Assembly (NCBI GenBank): GCA_024638915.1
Contig: JAHEJJ010000023.1
Coordinates: forward strand, 1 to 42,977
Source of the DNA: Robiginitalea sp.
Lineage (GTDB): Bacteria; Bacteroidota; Bacteroidia; Flavobacteriales; Flavobacteriaceae
Reading direction: 5' to 3'
DNA: 42,977 bases
The translations under genes were made by a program, and so were the position numbers. Within the stretch, counting starts at the first letter, position 1. Every line of letters begins with the position of its first letter. This document shows, piece after piece, positions 24,920 to 33,339 of this stretch. The notes under the pieces were generated by a model that did not search any database, had not been told where the DNA came from, and was given only the letters and a program-made list of their open reading frames with translations.

Positions 24920-27900
24920 TTGAACCTCAGACCACCCAATATACCATTAACTCAGACGCAACAACTGATTTATGCCGGTCAAAGGATAAGTCCTGATTCT
25001 CCGCAGTATAATGTTCCATATATCTTCAGGATACATGGGGAAATAGAGCCTAAACGTTTTAATCGGGCTTTTCAATCATTGGTGTCCCGTTTCGATGCCT
25101 TAAGAATTTCGATCGATGACAGCAATGATACTGTTTCTCAGGTCATCGCCCCCAAATTGGATTATATTCCTGAGCTGATCGATTTAGGAGAATCTCCAAA
25201 AAATGATATAATAGAAGCTTTTCTAAAAGAGAGGAGCCAGAGAATATTCGATTTGAAAGGCCCGCTTTTTGATGCTGCGCTTATCCCAATTCATAAGAAC
25301 CAATATATCTGGTACCTGAACCTACATCACCTAATTACCGATGCCGTTTCGGTAGGCCTCATGTATAAAGCGATGGAAGAGCTTTATAGGACCGATATTT
25401 CTGAAAACAGATCTGAGGTCGAAAACTTCTCCTTTGTGGATTTTGCATTATATGAAAACGAAGTGAATTCGACCCTTCTCGACGATCCTACACAACTGTA
25501 TTGGAAAGAAAATATCACCAAATACCGCGAGCCACTTGGATATTATGGTTTTAAAGGCCGATCCTCAACCTCAGTTTCGGAACGCAGTGTGTTCACTATA
25601 GAGGGTAAGCAGGCCAATATTATCCGAAAACGAGCTCAACAGGCTCCATTCCAAATGATCTCTGAGAAACTGGCGATCTACAATATATTTGCATCAGCCC
25701 TGGCATTGTATATCCGGATTGTTGGTGCTGCAGAAAGATTCGCGATAGGAAGTCCTGTCCACAATCGGGATAATCGCAACCGTGCTCACACCGTAGGGCT
25801 TCTGATGGAAATCTACCCCTTGTTTCTCGAAGTTAGCGCCGATGATACCATTCAGGATCTGATTGAAAAAGTAAAAACGTCTAGTTTTGAGATGTTACGT
25901 AATACCAGGATCGGTATGGTAAATGCCGATATTAGCCGATCGTTCAATGTCCTTCTTAATTATATTCCCTGGCATTTTGGAAAATTTGATGGCAAAGAAG
26001 TCGAGGTAGAGTGGTTGCATCCCGGTCATTGTGATCCAGGTCATTTTCTACGATGTCAGATACTCGATCCAGGTGAAGGAGAGATGCAGCTCATTTTTGA
26101 TTTGAATTGCGCTGTATTCTCAGAGGACAAGCGGGAACGTGCTCTGTCTCACTTCGAAAAAGCTCTCAATACCATCCTTCTTGCGTACAATACGACAGTT
26201 GCAGAGGTCGAGCTGGTCGATAAGCTGGAAATAAATGAACTTATCAATAAGGCGCAATCTCCTTATACCCAGGAAAAAGAAGTTGATTTTCTAAATGCTT
26301 TTGAACAAAACGCATCAAAATGGGGTGATAAATCTGCCCTGATCCAGGATGGTGAATCTCTGAGCTACCAAAGTCTCAACCAAAGGGCAAATATGCTTGG
26401 AAAATACCTGCTTGAAGAAGGAATCAGGCCTGAAGATCGGGTAGGGGTATATTTAACAAGGAGCATGGATTATATTATTAGCCTGATCGCATTGATGAAA
26501 ATCGGTGCTGTATTTGTACCAATTCCCTCAGACACGCCTGTCCGTCGAGTTCAATACATGCTTAAAAATTCAGAATGTAGCTGCTGTATTAGTCATGATG
26601 GTATCGCCTCTCAACATATCAGGGAAATTTCATTGATCGACATTGGTCTAAACAGAAATCAAATTTTTGACGATTTCGATTCTGAGTACTCATTGCCTGA
26701 GCAACAGGCAAAGGTTGCATATCACCTTTACACTTCTGGTTCTACTGGTCAGCCCAAAGGTGTGGTCATCTCACGAAAAGCACTGAATAATTATTTAAAC
26801 TGGGCTGCGATGCACTATGGCATCAATCAGGGCTCTGTTTTCCCGCTTTTTACGTCTATCGGTTTTGACCTTACCATTTCCTCAACTTTTCTCCCTCTGA
26901 TGAAAGGAGGTACTCTGATCATTTACAAAGAACCGAAAGCAGGGCCTGATTTATCGCTGTTCAGGATAATTTCTGAAAATAGAGTAAATACAATTAAACT
27001 AACACCTTCTCATATAAACATGATATATGGGAAAAGCCTGGGCCGGAGCTTGATAAGGACTGTAATTGTTGGCGGAGAGGATTTCAAATCGAATCTGGCC
27101 GATGAATTATATCTTGCTCTGGACGGCAGCGCTGCCATTTATAACGAATATGGACCTACCGAAGCAACCGTGGGATGTGTCGCTTATAGATATACACCTG
27201 ATGAAGTCCGGACAAATTCGGTACCCATCGGACGGCCCATATCGAACATGTGCGCCTATGTGCTGAATAAACACTTAAAATTACTTCCATCAGGAGTAGC
27301 AGGTGAACTATTCATTTCCGGAAAGAGCCTGGCAGACGGATATCACAATCTGCCCGAAGCCAATGCAACCCGATTTATTAAAAATCCCTTTCAGCCGGGA
27401 TCAAAAATGTACAAGACTGGCGATCTTGTCCGTTGGAATGAAAAAGGCCAACTCGACTTTTTAGGCCGGGAAGATGAACAGGTAAAATTCAATGGTTACA
27501 GAGTAGAGCTTTCTGACATTGAATCAAATCTTGGCCAGCACGATCAGATAAGCGATGTGGCCGTAGTTCTTGTTAACCGGGAAATAAAAGACGCAGAAAG
27601 CCAAACAACAAACTGTGCCAGATGCGGACTTCCCTCTAGCTATCCCAATGCCGATTTTGACCATGATGGTATTTGTCATCTCTGTAATGCTTTTGATGGA
27701 TACAAAGAAAGGGTGGGGGCCTATTTTAAATCTGAAAATGAGCTTCGTGATATTTTGATGACTGCCAAGGAATCTAAAGGGGAATATGATTGTCTTTCAT
27801 TGCTTAGTGGAGGAAAAGATAGCACCTATGTACTGGCCCGGCTAGTTGGAATGGGACTGAAAGTTTTGGCCTTTACGCTCGATAATGGATATATCTCCGA

Positions 27901-29077
27901 TCAGGCAAAGGAGAATGTTGATAAAATTGTCGCCAAACTTGGGGTGGATCATGTCTATGGAGAAACCGAGCACATGAACAAGATCTTTGTAGATAGTCTG
28001 CACCGACATGCCAATGTGTGCAACGGCTGCTTTAAGACAATATATACACTGAGTACTCAGGTGGCGCTTGAGAAAAACATCCCCTTTGTCGTTACGGGAC
28101 TTTCAAGGGGTCAGTTTTTCGAAACACGGCTTACAGAGGAGTTGTTCTGGAAGAACGATTACAATTCGGAGCATATCGATTCAATTATTTTGGAAGCGAG
28201 GAAATTATACCACCGTGAGCAAGACGCGATCAGCGATCTTATGGAAGTGTCCATGTTCCATGAAGAAGACACCTTTGAAAGAGTAAAATTTATCGACTTC
28301 TACCGATATAGCGATGTTTCGTTGCAAGAACTCCTAAAATATTTAAAAGAAAAGGTCGATTGGAAAAGACCCACGGATACCGGTCGTTCTACCAACTGCC
28401 TTATCAACCAACTGGGCATTTATGTTCACAAAAAAGAAAAGGGGTATAGCAACTATGCCTTCCCGTATAGCTGGGATGTTCGCTTGGGCCATAAGCAAAG
28501 GGATGAATCCTTAGAGGAGATCAATGAAGAAATCGATGAACAACAGGTTAAGAAGATCATGAGAGAGATCGGTTATGCTGAAAAGGATACGCAATCAGAG
28601 AATATGGATAGCCTTGTGGCATACTATGTAAGCCCGGTGATTATAGGTCAGCAGGAATTAAGAGAATTTTTAAAAGAGCGGTTACCCTCGTATATGATGC
28701 CCGGATATTTTAAGAGACTCGAAGCCATGCCCCTAAATAAAAATGGCAAAACGGATAAAATAACACTCAAAAGTCTTAACAAGTCACAGATAGATTCGGA
28801 TGTTCCCTATATGGCACCAAGGAATGACATTGAATCCCTGTTGAGCAACATCTGGAAGGAAGTCCTGCAATTGAAAAAGATAGGGATATTCGATAATTTT
28901 ATCACCCTGGGGGGTCATTCTCTTGCAGCTATCCGAATAACTGCACGGATCAACGAAGAACTACAGCTTAATTTCCCATTAAACAAGATATTTGATTTAC
29001 CCACAATCGCAGAGTACGGTTCTTTTATTGAAAAAACCCTTCTTCAACTTATGGAAGATGAGAACAGATCAAAATGA
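24920..29077 (+). CDS. NRPS C-A-T with a PP-loop ATP-pyrophosphatase domain inserted in the A domain
   Basis: 1385 aa. Condensation domain about 1-440 (LHHLITDAVS, His137, Asp141). Adenylation about 455-890 and 1230-1290: YTSGSTGQPKG (604-614), FDLTIS (Asp650), NEYGPTEAT, YKTGDLV, VKFNGYRVELSDIE (a8), LVAYYV, LKERLPSYMMP (a9) and LNKNGKTDK (a10, Lys1277). Carrier: ITLGGHSLAA, Ser1334. The pocket code by eye is D-L-S-K-I-G-E-V-G-K, almost the known Asn code DLTKLGEVGK, so Asn is predicted. Residues about 893-1228 are an inserted domain with CARC (899, 902), GICHLC (919, 922), PP-loop LSGGKDST (963-968) and CNGC (1034, 1037). It resembles WbpG-type sugar amidotransferases and, in its CxxC, thiolation ATPases. 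The start is TTG, placed just before the conserved condensation-domain opening PLTQTQQLIY. Confidence 0.92.
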   Translation: MNLRPPNIPLTQTQQLIYAGQRISPDSPQYNVPYIFRIHGEIEPKRFNRAFQSLVSRFDALRISIDDSNDTVSQVIAPKLDYIPELIDLGESPKNDIIEAFLKERSQRIFDLKGPLFDAALIPIHKNQYIWYLNLHHLITDAVSVGLMYKAMEELYRTDISENRSEVENFSFVDFALYENEVNSTLLDDPTQLYWKENITKYREPLGYYGFKGRSSTSVSERSVFTIEGKQANIIRKRAQQAPFQMISEKLAIYNIFASALALYIRIVGAAERFAIGSPVHNRDNRNRAHTVGLLMEIYPLFLEVSADDTIQDLIEKVKTSSFEMLRNTRIGMVNADISRSFNVLLNYIPWHFGKFDGKEVEVEWLHPGHCDPGHFLRCQILDPGEGEMQLIFDLNCAVFSEDKRERALSHFEKALNTILLAYNTTVAEVELVDKLEINELINKAQSPYTQEKEVDFLNAFEQNASKWGDKSALIQDGESLSYQSLNQRANMLGKYLLEEGIRPEDRVGVYLTRSMDYIISLIALMKIGAVFVPIPSDTPVRRVQYMLKNSECSCCISHDGIASQHIREISLIDIGLNRNQIFDDFDSEYSLPEQQAKVAYHLYTSGSTGQPKGVVISRKALNNYLNWAAMHYGINQGSVFPLFTSIGFDLTISSTFLPLMKGGTLIIYKEPKAGPDLSLFRIISENRVNTIKLTPSHINMIYGKSLGRSLIRTVIVGGEDFKSNLADELYLALDGSAAIYNEYGPTEATVGCVAYRYTPDEVRTNSVPIGRPISNMCAYVLNKHLKLLPSGVAGELFISGKSLADGYHNLPEANATRFIKNPFQPGSKMYKTGDLVRWNEKGQLDFLGREDEQVKFNGYRVELSDIESNLGQHDQISDVAVVLVNREIKDAESQTTNCARCGLPSSYPNADFDHDGICHLCNAFDGYKERVGAYFKSENELRDILMTAKESKGEYDCLSLLSGGKDSTYVLARLVGMGLKVLAFTLDNGYISDQAKENVDKIVAKLGVDHVYGETEHMNKIFVDSLHRHANVCNGCFKTIYTLSTQVALEKNIPFVVTGLSRGQFFETRLTEELFWKNDYNSEHIDSIILEARKLYHREQDAISDLMEVSMFHEEDTFERVKFIDFYRYSDVSLQELLKYLKEKVDWKRPTDTGRSTNCLINQLGIYVHKKEKGYSNYAFPYSWDVRLGHKQRDESLEEINEEIDEQQVKKIMREIGYAEKDTQSENMDSLVAYYVSPVIIGQQELREFLKERLPSYMMPGYFKRLEAMPLNKNGKTDKITLKSLNKSQIDSDVPYMAPRNDIESLLSNIWKEVLQLKKIGIFDNFITLGGHSLAAIRITARINEELQLNFPLNKIFDLPTIAEYGSFIEKTLLQLMEDENRSK
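27596..28603 (+). other. Inserted PP-loop (AANH superfamily) domain within the A domain
   Basis: In-frame insertion of about 335 residues between a8 and a9 of the Asn-predicted A domain. Order: two CxxC pairs 17 residues apart around an acidic DFDHDGIC segment (zinc-ribbon-like, very similar in layout to the N-terminus of WbpG/PseA N-acetyl-sugar amidotransferases), SGGKDS PP-loop, a TLDNG strand end, CNGC, then VVTGLSRGQFFETR and an alpha-helical tail. WbpG enzymes convert an acetamido group to acetamidino with ATP; TtcA/Ncs6 enzymes use a CxxC to transfer sulfur; QueC makes a nitrile. Boundaries are approximate. Confidence 0.85.
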
Positions 29078-29083
29078 TTGGAA

Positions 29084-29521
29084 ATGAAGGATGATTCTTA
29101 TTTGGTTAAGTGGCTTTCGATGATCCTTGTGGTCATCTACATGGCCCCGCCTTTTCAAGGACCTGCAGGGCATGTACTTCATTCGATTTCTCATATTATC
29201 GATGTTCCGGACCAAATTATCACACATAATCTAACCACAAAAAATGAAATTGAAGCTGTACTAGAACATCGAGATCATCACACGGTCAAAGCTGATCACC
29301 TGCACGAGTTCATAGATATGTTGAGTAGCTTTTTTTCCTCAGAAACACAGAACAAGCATCAGTCTGTGGTTGAGTTGATGGACCTGGATAAACATTTCAT
29401 TACTAAAATTCACCATACTTCAGAATATAGGTTGACCTTAAGAGCAAATCCTAATCCTTTTGCCGACATGCCTATCCAAACTGGGTTTCTTCCTCCCAAT
29501 TGGAAGCCTCCATTACATTGA
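29084..29521 (+). CDS. Small His-rich membrane-anchored protein
   Basis: Function not recognised. About 145 aa with an N-terminal hydrophobic segment (WLSMILVVIYMAPPFQG) that is a signal or anchor, and 14 histidines, many clustered (HVLHSISH, EHRDHHTVKADHLH, KIHH, C-terminal PLH). Such composition suggests transition-metal binding outside the cytoplasm. It starts seven bases after the NRPS stop (ATG; a TTG directly after the stop is an alternative) and precedes the TonB receptor by 144 bases. Co-occurrence of HupE/UreJ protein, His-rich protein and TonB receptor supports a metal-uptake theme, by inference. Confidence 0.72.
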   Translation: MKDDSYLVKWLSMILVVIYMAPPFQGPAGHVLHSISHIIDVPDQIITHNLTTKNEIEAVLEHRDHHTVKADHLHEFIDMLSSFFSSETQNKHQSVVELMDLDKHFITKIHHTSEYRLTLRANPNPFADMPIQTGFLPPNWKPPLH

Positions 29522-29575
29522 TTTTTTAACCCTCTAAAGGGTTCGATAGTATTAAAAAAACAGTTTCTAACTAAG

Positions 29576-29646
29576 GCCCAACTATTTTGATTTATTGGCA
29601 TTAGGTCAATAATCCATTTGGTAAGAAAGATCATCAAATGTTGGGC
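29576..29646 (+). promoter_or_regulatory. Candidate structured leader upstream of the TonB receptor gene
   Basis: Nested inverted repeats: an outer stem GCCCAAC (29576-29582) with GTTGGGC (29640-29646), extended after a small internal loop by TTTGAT (29586-29591) with ATCAAA (29633-29638), and an inner hairpin TTATTG (29592-29597) with CAATAA (29607-29612). The 3' arm ends 19 bases before the receptor ATG, where it could affect ribosome access. No family of known riboswitch was recognised. Confidence 0.4.
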
Positions 29647-29665
29647 GTAATGGAAAACTCTCACA

Positions 29666-31897
29666 ATGAATAGATATTTCTTTTTAGCAGCAATGATGTT
29701 AGTGCTAAGCCAACTTAAAGCCCATGAAATCAGTGGTATCATTTCAGATTCTGAACAAGTACCCTTGGAGGGAGTTGGTGTATATAATAAGACCACCGGT
29801 GGCTACACTTATACCGATATTTCGGGATATTATGAACTCGATGATGTTTCTGTAGGAGATGTCATCTTCTTCTATAGTCTGGGGTATGAGAACAAGGAGA
29901 TCATTATCGAAGAAAGTCAGCTCGATACCAAGATAAATATCGAATTAATGGAATCTGCCGTATCGCTAGATCAGGTAGTTCTTGTTTCCAAGGTCAATGC
30001 GTTAAGTCAGTTCGTCAATATCGATGTGTTGACCAATCCGGTGAAATCCTCCCAGGAGATTTTGCAAAAAGTCCCGGGGCTGATTATCGGGCAACATGCA
30101 GGGGGCGGTAAGGCCGAACAGATATTTCTCAGAGGTTTTGATGTAGACCATGGCACAGATGTGGCAATACAAGTAGATGGTTTGCCTGTCAACATGGTTT
30201 CTCATGCTCACGGCCAGGGATATGCCGATATGCACTTCATTATCCCTGAGACTATCGAAAATATTGATTTTGGTAAAGGACCTTATTATGCCCAACAGGG
30301 TAATTTTAATACCGCCGGCTATATACAGCTTCAAACCAAAAAAAGCATAAAGGACAATTTTGTTTCACTCGAAGCCGGTCAATTTAATACACTTCGGGCC
30401 ATGAGCATGCTTAAAATTGTTGAGGGTGAAAAAAGTAATGCATATTTAGCTTCGGAATTCAGGCTTACTGATGGGTTTTTCGATGCCTCCCAGAATTTTA
30501 ACAGGGTTAATATCCTGGGGCGTTATCACTATAATAATAAGGAAGATCAGGAGCTTACCGTTTCGCTTTCACACTTTCAGAGCAAATGGGATGCTTCCGG
30601 TCAAATACCTCAACGTTCCGTAGACCAGGGACTGATCAGCAGATTTGGAGCCATAGACAGCACCGAAGGAGGAAATACCAGTCGTTCCAATATCCTGATT
30701 AACCATACTAAAAAAATCGATGAGCATAGGAGAATAAGAACCAATGCTTATTTGACGAAATATGATTTTGAATTGTATTCAAATTTTACCTTCTTCCTGG
30801 TTGATCCCGTGAACGGAGATCAGATCAAACAGAAGGAAGACCGAACAATTATAGGGGTTGAAACCAGATTTGATGAATCTTTGCATGTGGGTGATCACGA
30901 TTCACAATTAGACTATGAAGTAGGCTTAGGCGTCCGCTACGACGACATCAATGATATTGAACTCAGTAGGACTGCCAATAGAGACAGTCTGCTATCGAGG
31001 TTGTCATTTGGAAATACCGATGAAATTAATGCTCATACTTTTGGCCAGATTACTTATAAAAAGGGTCGTTGGACATTTAATCCGGGTCTGCGAATCGATT
31101 ATTTTAAGTTCGATTATGAAGATAAAATCCCTCAACTCTATACCAATCTCAGTGAATCTAAAATTTTTGTCGGACCCAAACTTAATGTAATCTTTGCGCC
31201 ATCGGAAAAATCTCAGTTCTATGCCAAGAGCGGGTACGGATTTCATTCTAACGATGCGCGGGTAGTGACCGCCAATAGTGGTGAAGATGTTTTGCCCGGT
31301 GCATTAGGAGCAGATTTGGGAGGAATTTTCAAACCTCTAGACAGACTTGTCCTTAACGCCGCATTCTGGGCATTATTTCTGGAACAGGAATTTGTTTACG
31401 TAGGCGACGAGGCTATAGTCGAGCCCAGTGGAAGGACACGACGCTTAGGACTCGATTTAGGAGTCCGATATCAGCTTACTGACTGGCTCTTCGTCAATGG
31501 AGACCTGAACTATGCCTATGCAAGAAGTACGGATGCACCCGATGGGGAAGATTTTATCCCTCTCGCCCCAGATCTCACTTCAACTGGTGGATTGACCATA
31601 AAAGACTTAAGTAATTTCTCAGGAAGCCTCAGCTACAGGTACATAAATGATCGACCCGCCAATGAAGATAACAGTGCGCTGGCCAAAGGATATTTTGTTA
31701 CCGACTTTAATCTCAACTATCACCTAAGGAATTGGACAGTCGGTGTCATCATAGAAAACCTTTTTGATACGGAATGGAATGAAACTCAATTCCTTACTGA
31801 AAGTCGACTTTTCAATGAACCTCAGCCTGTGGAAGAAATCCATTTTACTCCTGGTAGCCCGTTTTTTATTAGGGCTAAAATTTCAGTAAGATTTTAA
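29666..31897 (+). CDS. TonB-dependent outer-membrane receptor
   Basis: A 743-aa receptor. Signal peptide (MNRYFFLAAMMLVLSQLKA, mature HEISG), a carboxypeptidase-regulatory-like domain (about 20-105, GISGxI-type opening and GVGVYNKTTGGYTYTDISGYYEL), a plug domain (about 115-225) with LRGFDVDHGTDVAIQVDGL and SHAHGQGYADMHFIIPE, and a 22-strand barrel ending in Phe (FIRAKISVRF). The His-rich plug stretch is, as I recall, seen in receptors encoded next to HupE/UreJ proteins. It lies downstream of the ACP/NRPS/His-rich genes on the same strand and probably imports the NRPS product or its metal complex. The 144-base gap with a structured leader allows separate control. No SusD-like partner is present, which argues against glycan uptake. 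Confidence 0.9.
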   Translation: MNRYFFLAAMMLVLSQLKAHEISGIISDSEQVPLEGVGVYNKTTGGYTYTDISGYYELDDVSVGDVIFFYSLGYENKEIIIEESQLDTKINIELMESAVSLDQVVLVSKVNALSQFVNIDVLTNPVKSSQEILQKVPGLIIGQHAGGGKAEQIFLRGFDVDHGTDVAIQVDGLPVNMVSHAHGQGYADMHFIIPETIENIDFGKGPYYAQQGNFNTAGYIQLQTKKSIKDNFVSLEAGQFNTLRAMSMLKIVEGEKSNAYLASEFRLTDGFFDASQNFNRVNILGRYHYNNKEDQELTVSLSHFQSKWDASGQIPQRSVDQGLISRFGAIDSTEGGNTSRSNILINHTKKIDEHRRIRTNAYLTKYDFELYSNFTFFLVDPVNGDQIKQKEDRTIIGVETRFDESLHVGDHDSQLDYEVGLGVRYDDINDIELSRTANRDSLLSRLSFGNTDEINAHTFGQITYKKGRWTFNPGLRIDYFKFDYEDKIPQLYTNLSESKIFVGPKLNVIFAPSEKSQFYAKSGYGFHSNDARVVTANSGEDVLPGALGADLGGIFKPLDRLVLNAAFWALFLEQEFVYVGDEAIVEPSGRTRRLGLDLGVRYQLTDWLFVNGDLNYAYARSTDAPDGEDFIPLAPDLTSTGGLTIKDLSNFSGSLSYRYINDRPANEDNSALAKGYFVTDFNLNYHLRNWTVGVIIENLFDTEWNETQFLTESRLFNEPQPVEEIHFTPGSPFFIRAKISVRF

Positions 31898-31975
31898 AAG
31901 TGCCAGCTGCAAAAGCAATATTTTTTAAGAGAACATTAAGGCCGTTAGCAAGAGAATTTTAATACCTTTTCGGTT

Positions 31976-32629
31976 GTGAAGAGAACGCTGATTTTATTTT
32001 TGATCTTCTCTGTATATATCTCTCAGCTGCATTCGCAATATAACTCAGGGGATTGGCAGGAACGCGATAAATGGATGGACGTTGAACGTATCTTGGAAAT
32101 GGCTGGAGTATCCGAAGGTCAGAACGTAGCCGATATTGGATGTCATGAGGGGTACCTCAGTATGCATTTGGCCAGAGCGGTAGGGATAAGAGGAAAGGTT
32201 TATGCAGTAGATTTACGCGAAGACAGGCTTGAGAAGCTCAATATAAATGCCAGCAATAGGAATATTTATAATATTACTACGGTTAAAGGTGAAGTCGACG
32301 ATCCGAAATTACCCGAAGCTGAACTAGACCTGGTGGTGATCATGGATACGTACCATGAGATGAAGGAATATATGACGATTCTCAAACACGTTAAAAGGTC
32401 TCTCAAACCCAATGGTCGGATCGTTATTCTCGAAAAACTTAAATCACACGCAAAAAAAAAGAACCGAAAGGAACAGACTTCGGCTCATACACTGGCTCCC
32501 CAATATGTTCGTAAAGAGCTTCGACAGGCAGGTTATAGGGTGATTGAACAAATCGACGACATTGGGAATTGGGAAAATAATTCTTCTAAAAAGATCTGGA
32601 TATTGGTAGCTGTTTTACACGGCACATGA
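31976..32629 (+). CDS. SAM-dependent methyltransferase with signal peptide
   Basis: A 217-aa class I methyltransferase fold: motif I VADIGCHEGYLSMHLA (about 51-66), acidic end of strand 2 (VYAVDLRE), VVIMDTYHEM, and LKPNGRIVILE. It resembles UbiE/Methyltransf_11 proteins. Its N-terminus (KRTLILFLIFSVYISQLHSQ) is a strong signal peptide, which places a SAM-binding fold outside the cytoplasm, where SAM is not known to occur. The start is GTG, 78 bases after the TonB receptor stop; the hydrophobic stretch is needed to reach any in-frame start, and no internal ATG precedes the fold closely except MDVERI and MAGVSE. Substrate unknown. Confidence 0.78.
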   Translation: MKRTLILFLIFSVYISQLHSQYNSGDWQERDKWMDVERILEMAGVSEGQNVADIGCHEGYLSMHLARAVGIRGKVYAVDLREDRLEKLNINASNRNIYNITTVKGEVDDPKLPEAELDLVVIMDTYHEMKEYMTILKHVKRSLKPNGRIVILEKLKSHAKKKNRKEQTSAHTLAPQYVRKELRQAGYRVIEQIDDIGNWENNSSKKIWILVAVLHGT

Positions 32630-32769
32630 GGGTACCATCTCAAAACTTTTATAGTGTTGGTAAAATTTTGGCGCTGATTAAGCGTTATCACCTGATAATT
32701 GTGGGATTCAACGCTTTAAGATATATAGCAACCCACTCAAAAGAATCTAAAATCTAATACTTAAACATT

Positions 32770-33267
32770 ATGAAAAAGTTTGTTTTAATTGCATTTTTTG
32801 CCCTAGCAGGTATGTCGATGCAGGCACAGAACCAATTTCGTGCCGGGGCCCATTTGGGGTTACCTGTCGGGGATGCGGGCGACTTTGCAACATTTGCTAT
32901 CGCCGTAGATCTGGGTTACCTGTTTGAGATTTCTGAAGAAGTTCAGGTAGGACCAACCATTGGCTATTCCCATTCTTTTGGCGACAGTATCGATACCATT
33001 ATTGGTTCCATTGATGTTGATGATGTACAATTTTTACCTGTTGCCGCCTCAGGGCACTATAATTTCACCGAGGAATTCTGGTTCGGTCTCGATCTTGGTT
33101 ATGCCATTGGGATCAATAATGGTAATGATGGTGGCTTTTATTACAGTCCGAGGTTTGCCTATGGTGTTGGTCCGCAAATCGATATCGTAGCGGCTTTCAG
33201 AGGCATTAGCGTCGATGGAGGATCCTGGGATATCATTTCACTAGGAGTTGAATTTGGGATTGATTAA
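32770..33267 (+). CDS. Small outer-membrane beta-barrel protein
   Basis: 165 aa with a signal peptide (MKKFVLIAFFALAGMSMQAQ) followed by a sequence of alternating hydrophobic/polar strands with Gly and aromatic girdle residues (FRAGAHLGLPVGDA, AVDLGYLFEI, VGPTIGYSHSF, FWFGLDLGYAIGI, SLGVEFGID). The terminal aromatic is missing, but the pattern matches the 8-strand outer-membrane beta-barrel family (OMP_b-brl type). It has its own terminator 24 bases after the stop. Function unknown. Confidence 0.8.
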   Translation: MKKFVLIAFFALAGMSMQAQNQFRAGAHLGLPVGDAGDFATFAIAVDLGYLFEISEEVQVGPTIGYSHSFGDSIDTIIGSIDVDDVQFLPVAASGHYNFTEEFWFGLDLGYAIGINNGNDGGFYYSPRFAYGVGPQIDIVAAFRGISVDGGSWDIISLGVEFGID

Positions 33268-33290
33268 TTCCTAATAATTAAACTTTTATT

Positions 33291-33317
33291 AAAGGAGGCT
33301 ATTAGCCTCCTTTTTTT
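33291..33317 (+). terminator. Rho-independent terminator
   Basis: Perfect 10-bp stem AAAGGAGGCT / AGCCTCCTTT with a 3-base loop, running into a T run, just after the beta-barrel gene. Confidence 0.92.
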
Positions 33318-33339
33318 ATTACTGACTTTGGGTAAACCA

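Noticed and set aside
29528-29543. Hairpin AACCCT-CTAA-AGGGTT as a terminator after the His-rich gene
   Set aside because: No T tract follows on either strand; the T run is on the wrong side.
29576-29646. tRNA-like element (71 bases, 7-bp GCCCAAC/GTTGGGC end stem)
   Set aside because: No GTTC-type T-loop, no D-arm consensus and no anticodon stem in the right place; treated as a leader stem-loop instead.
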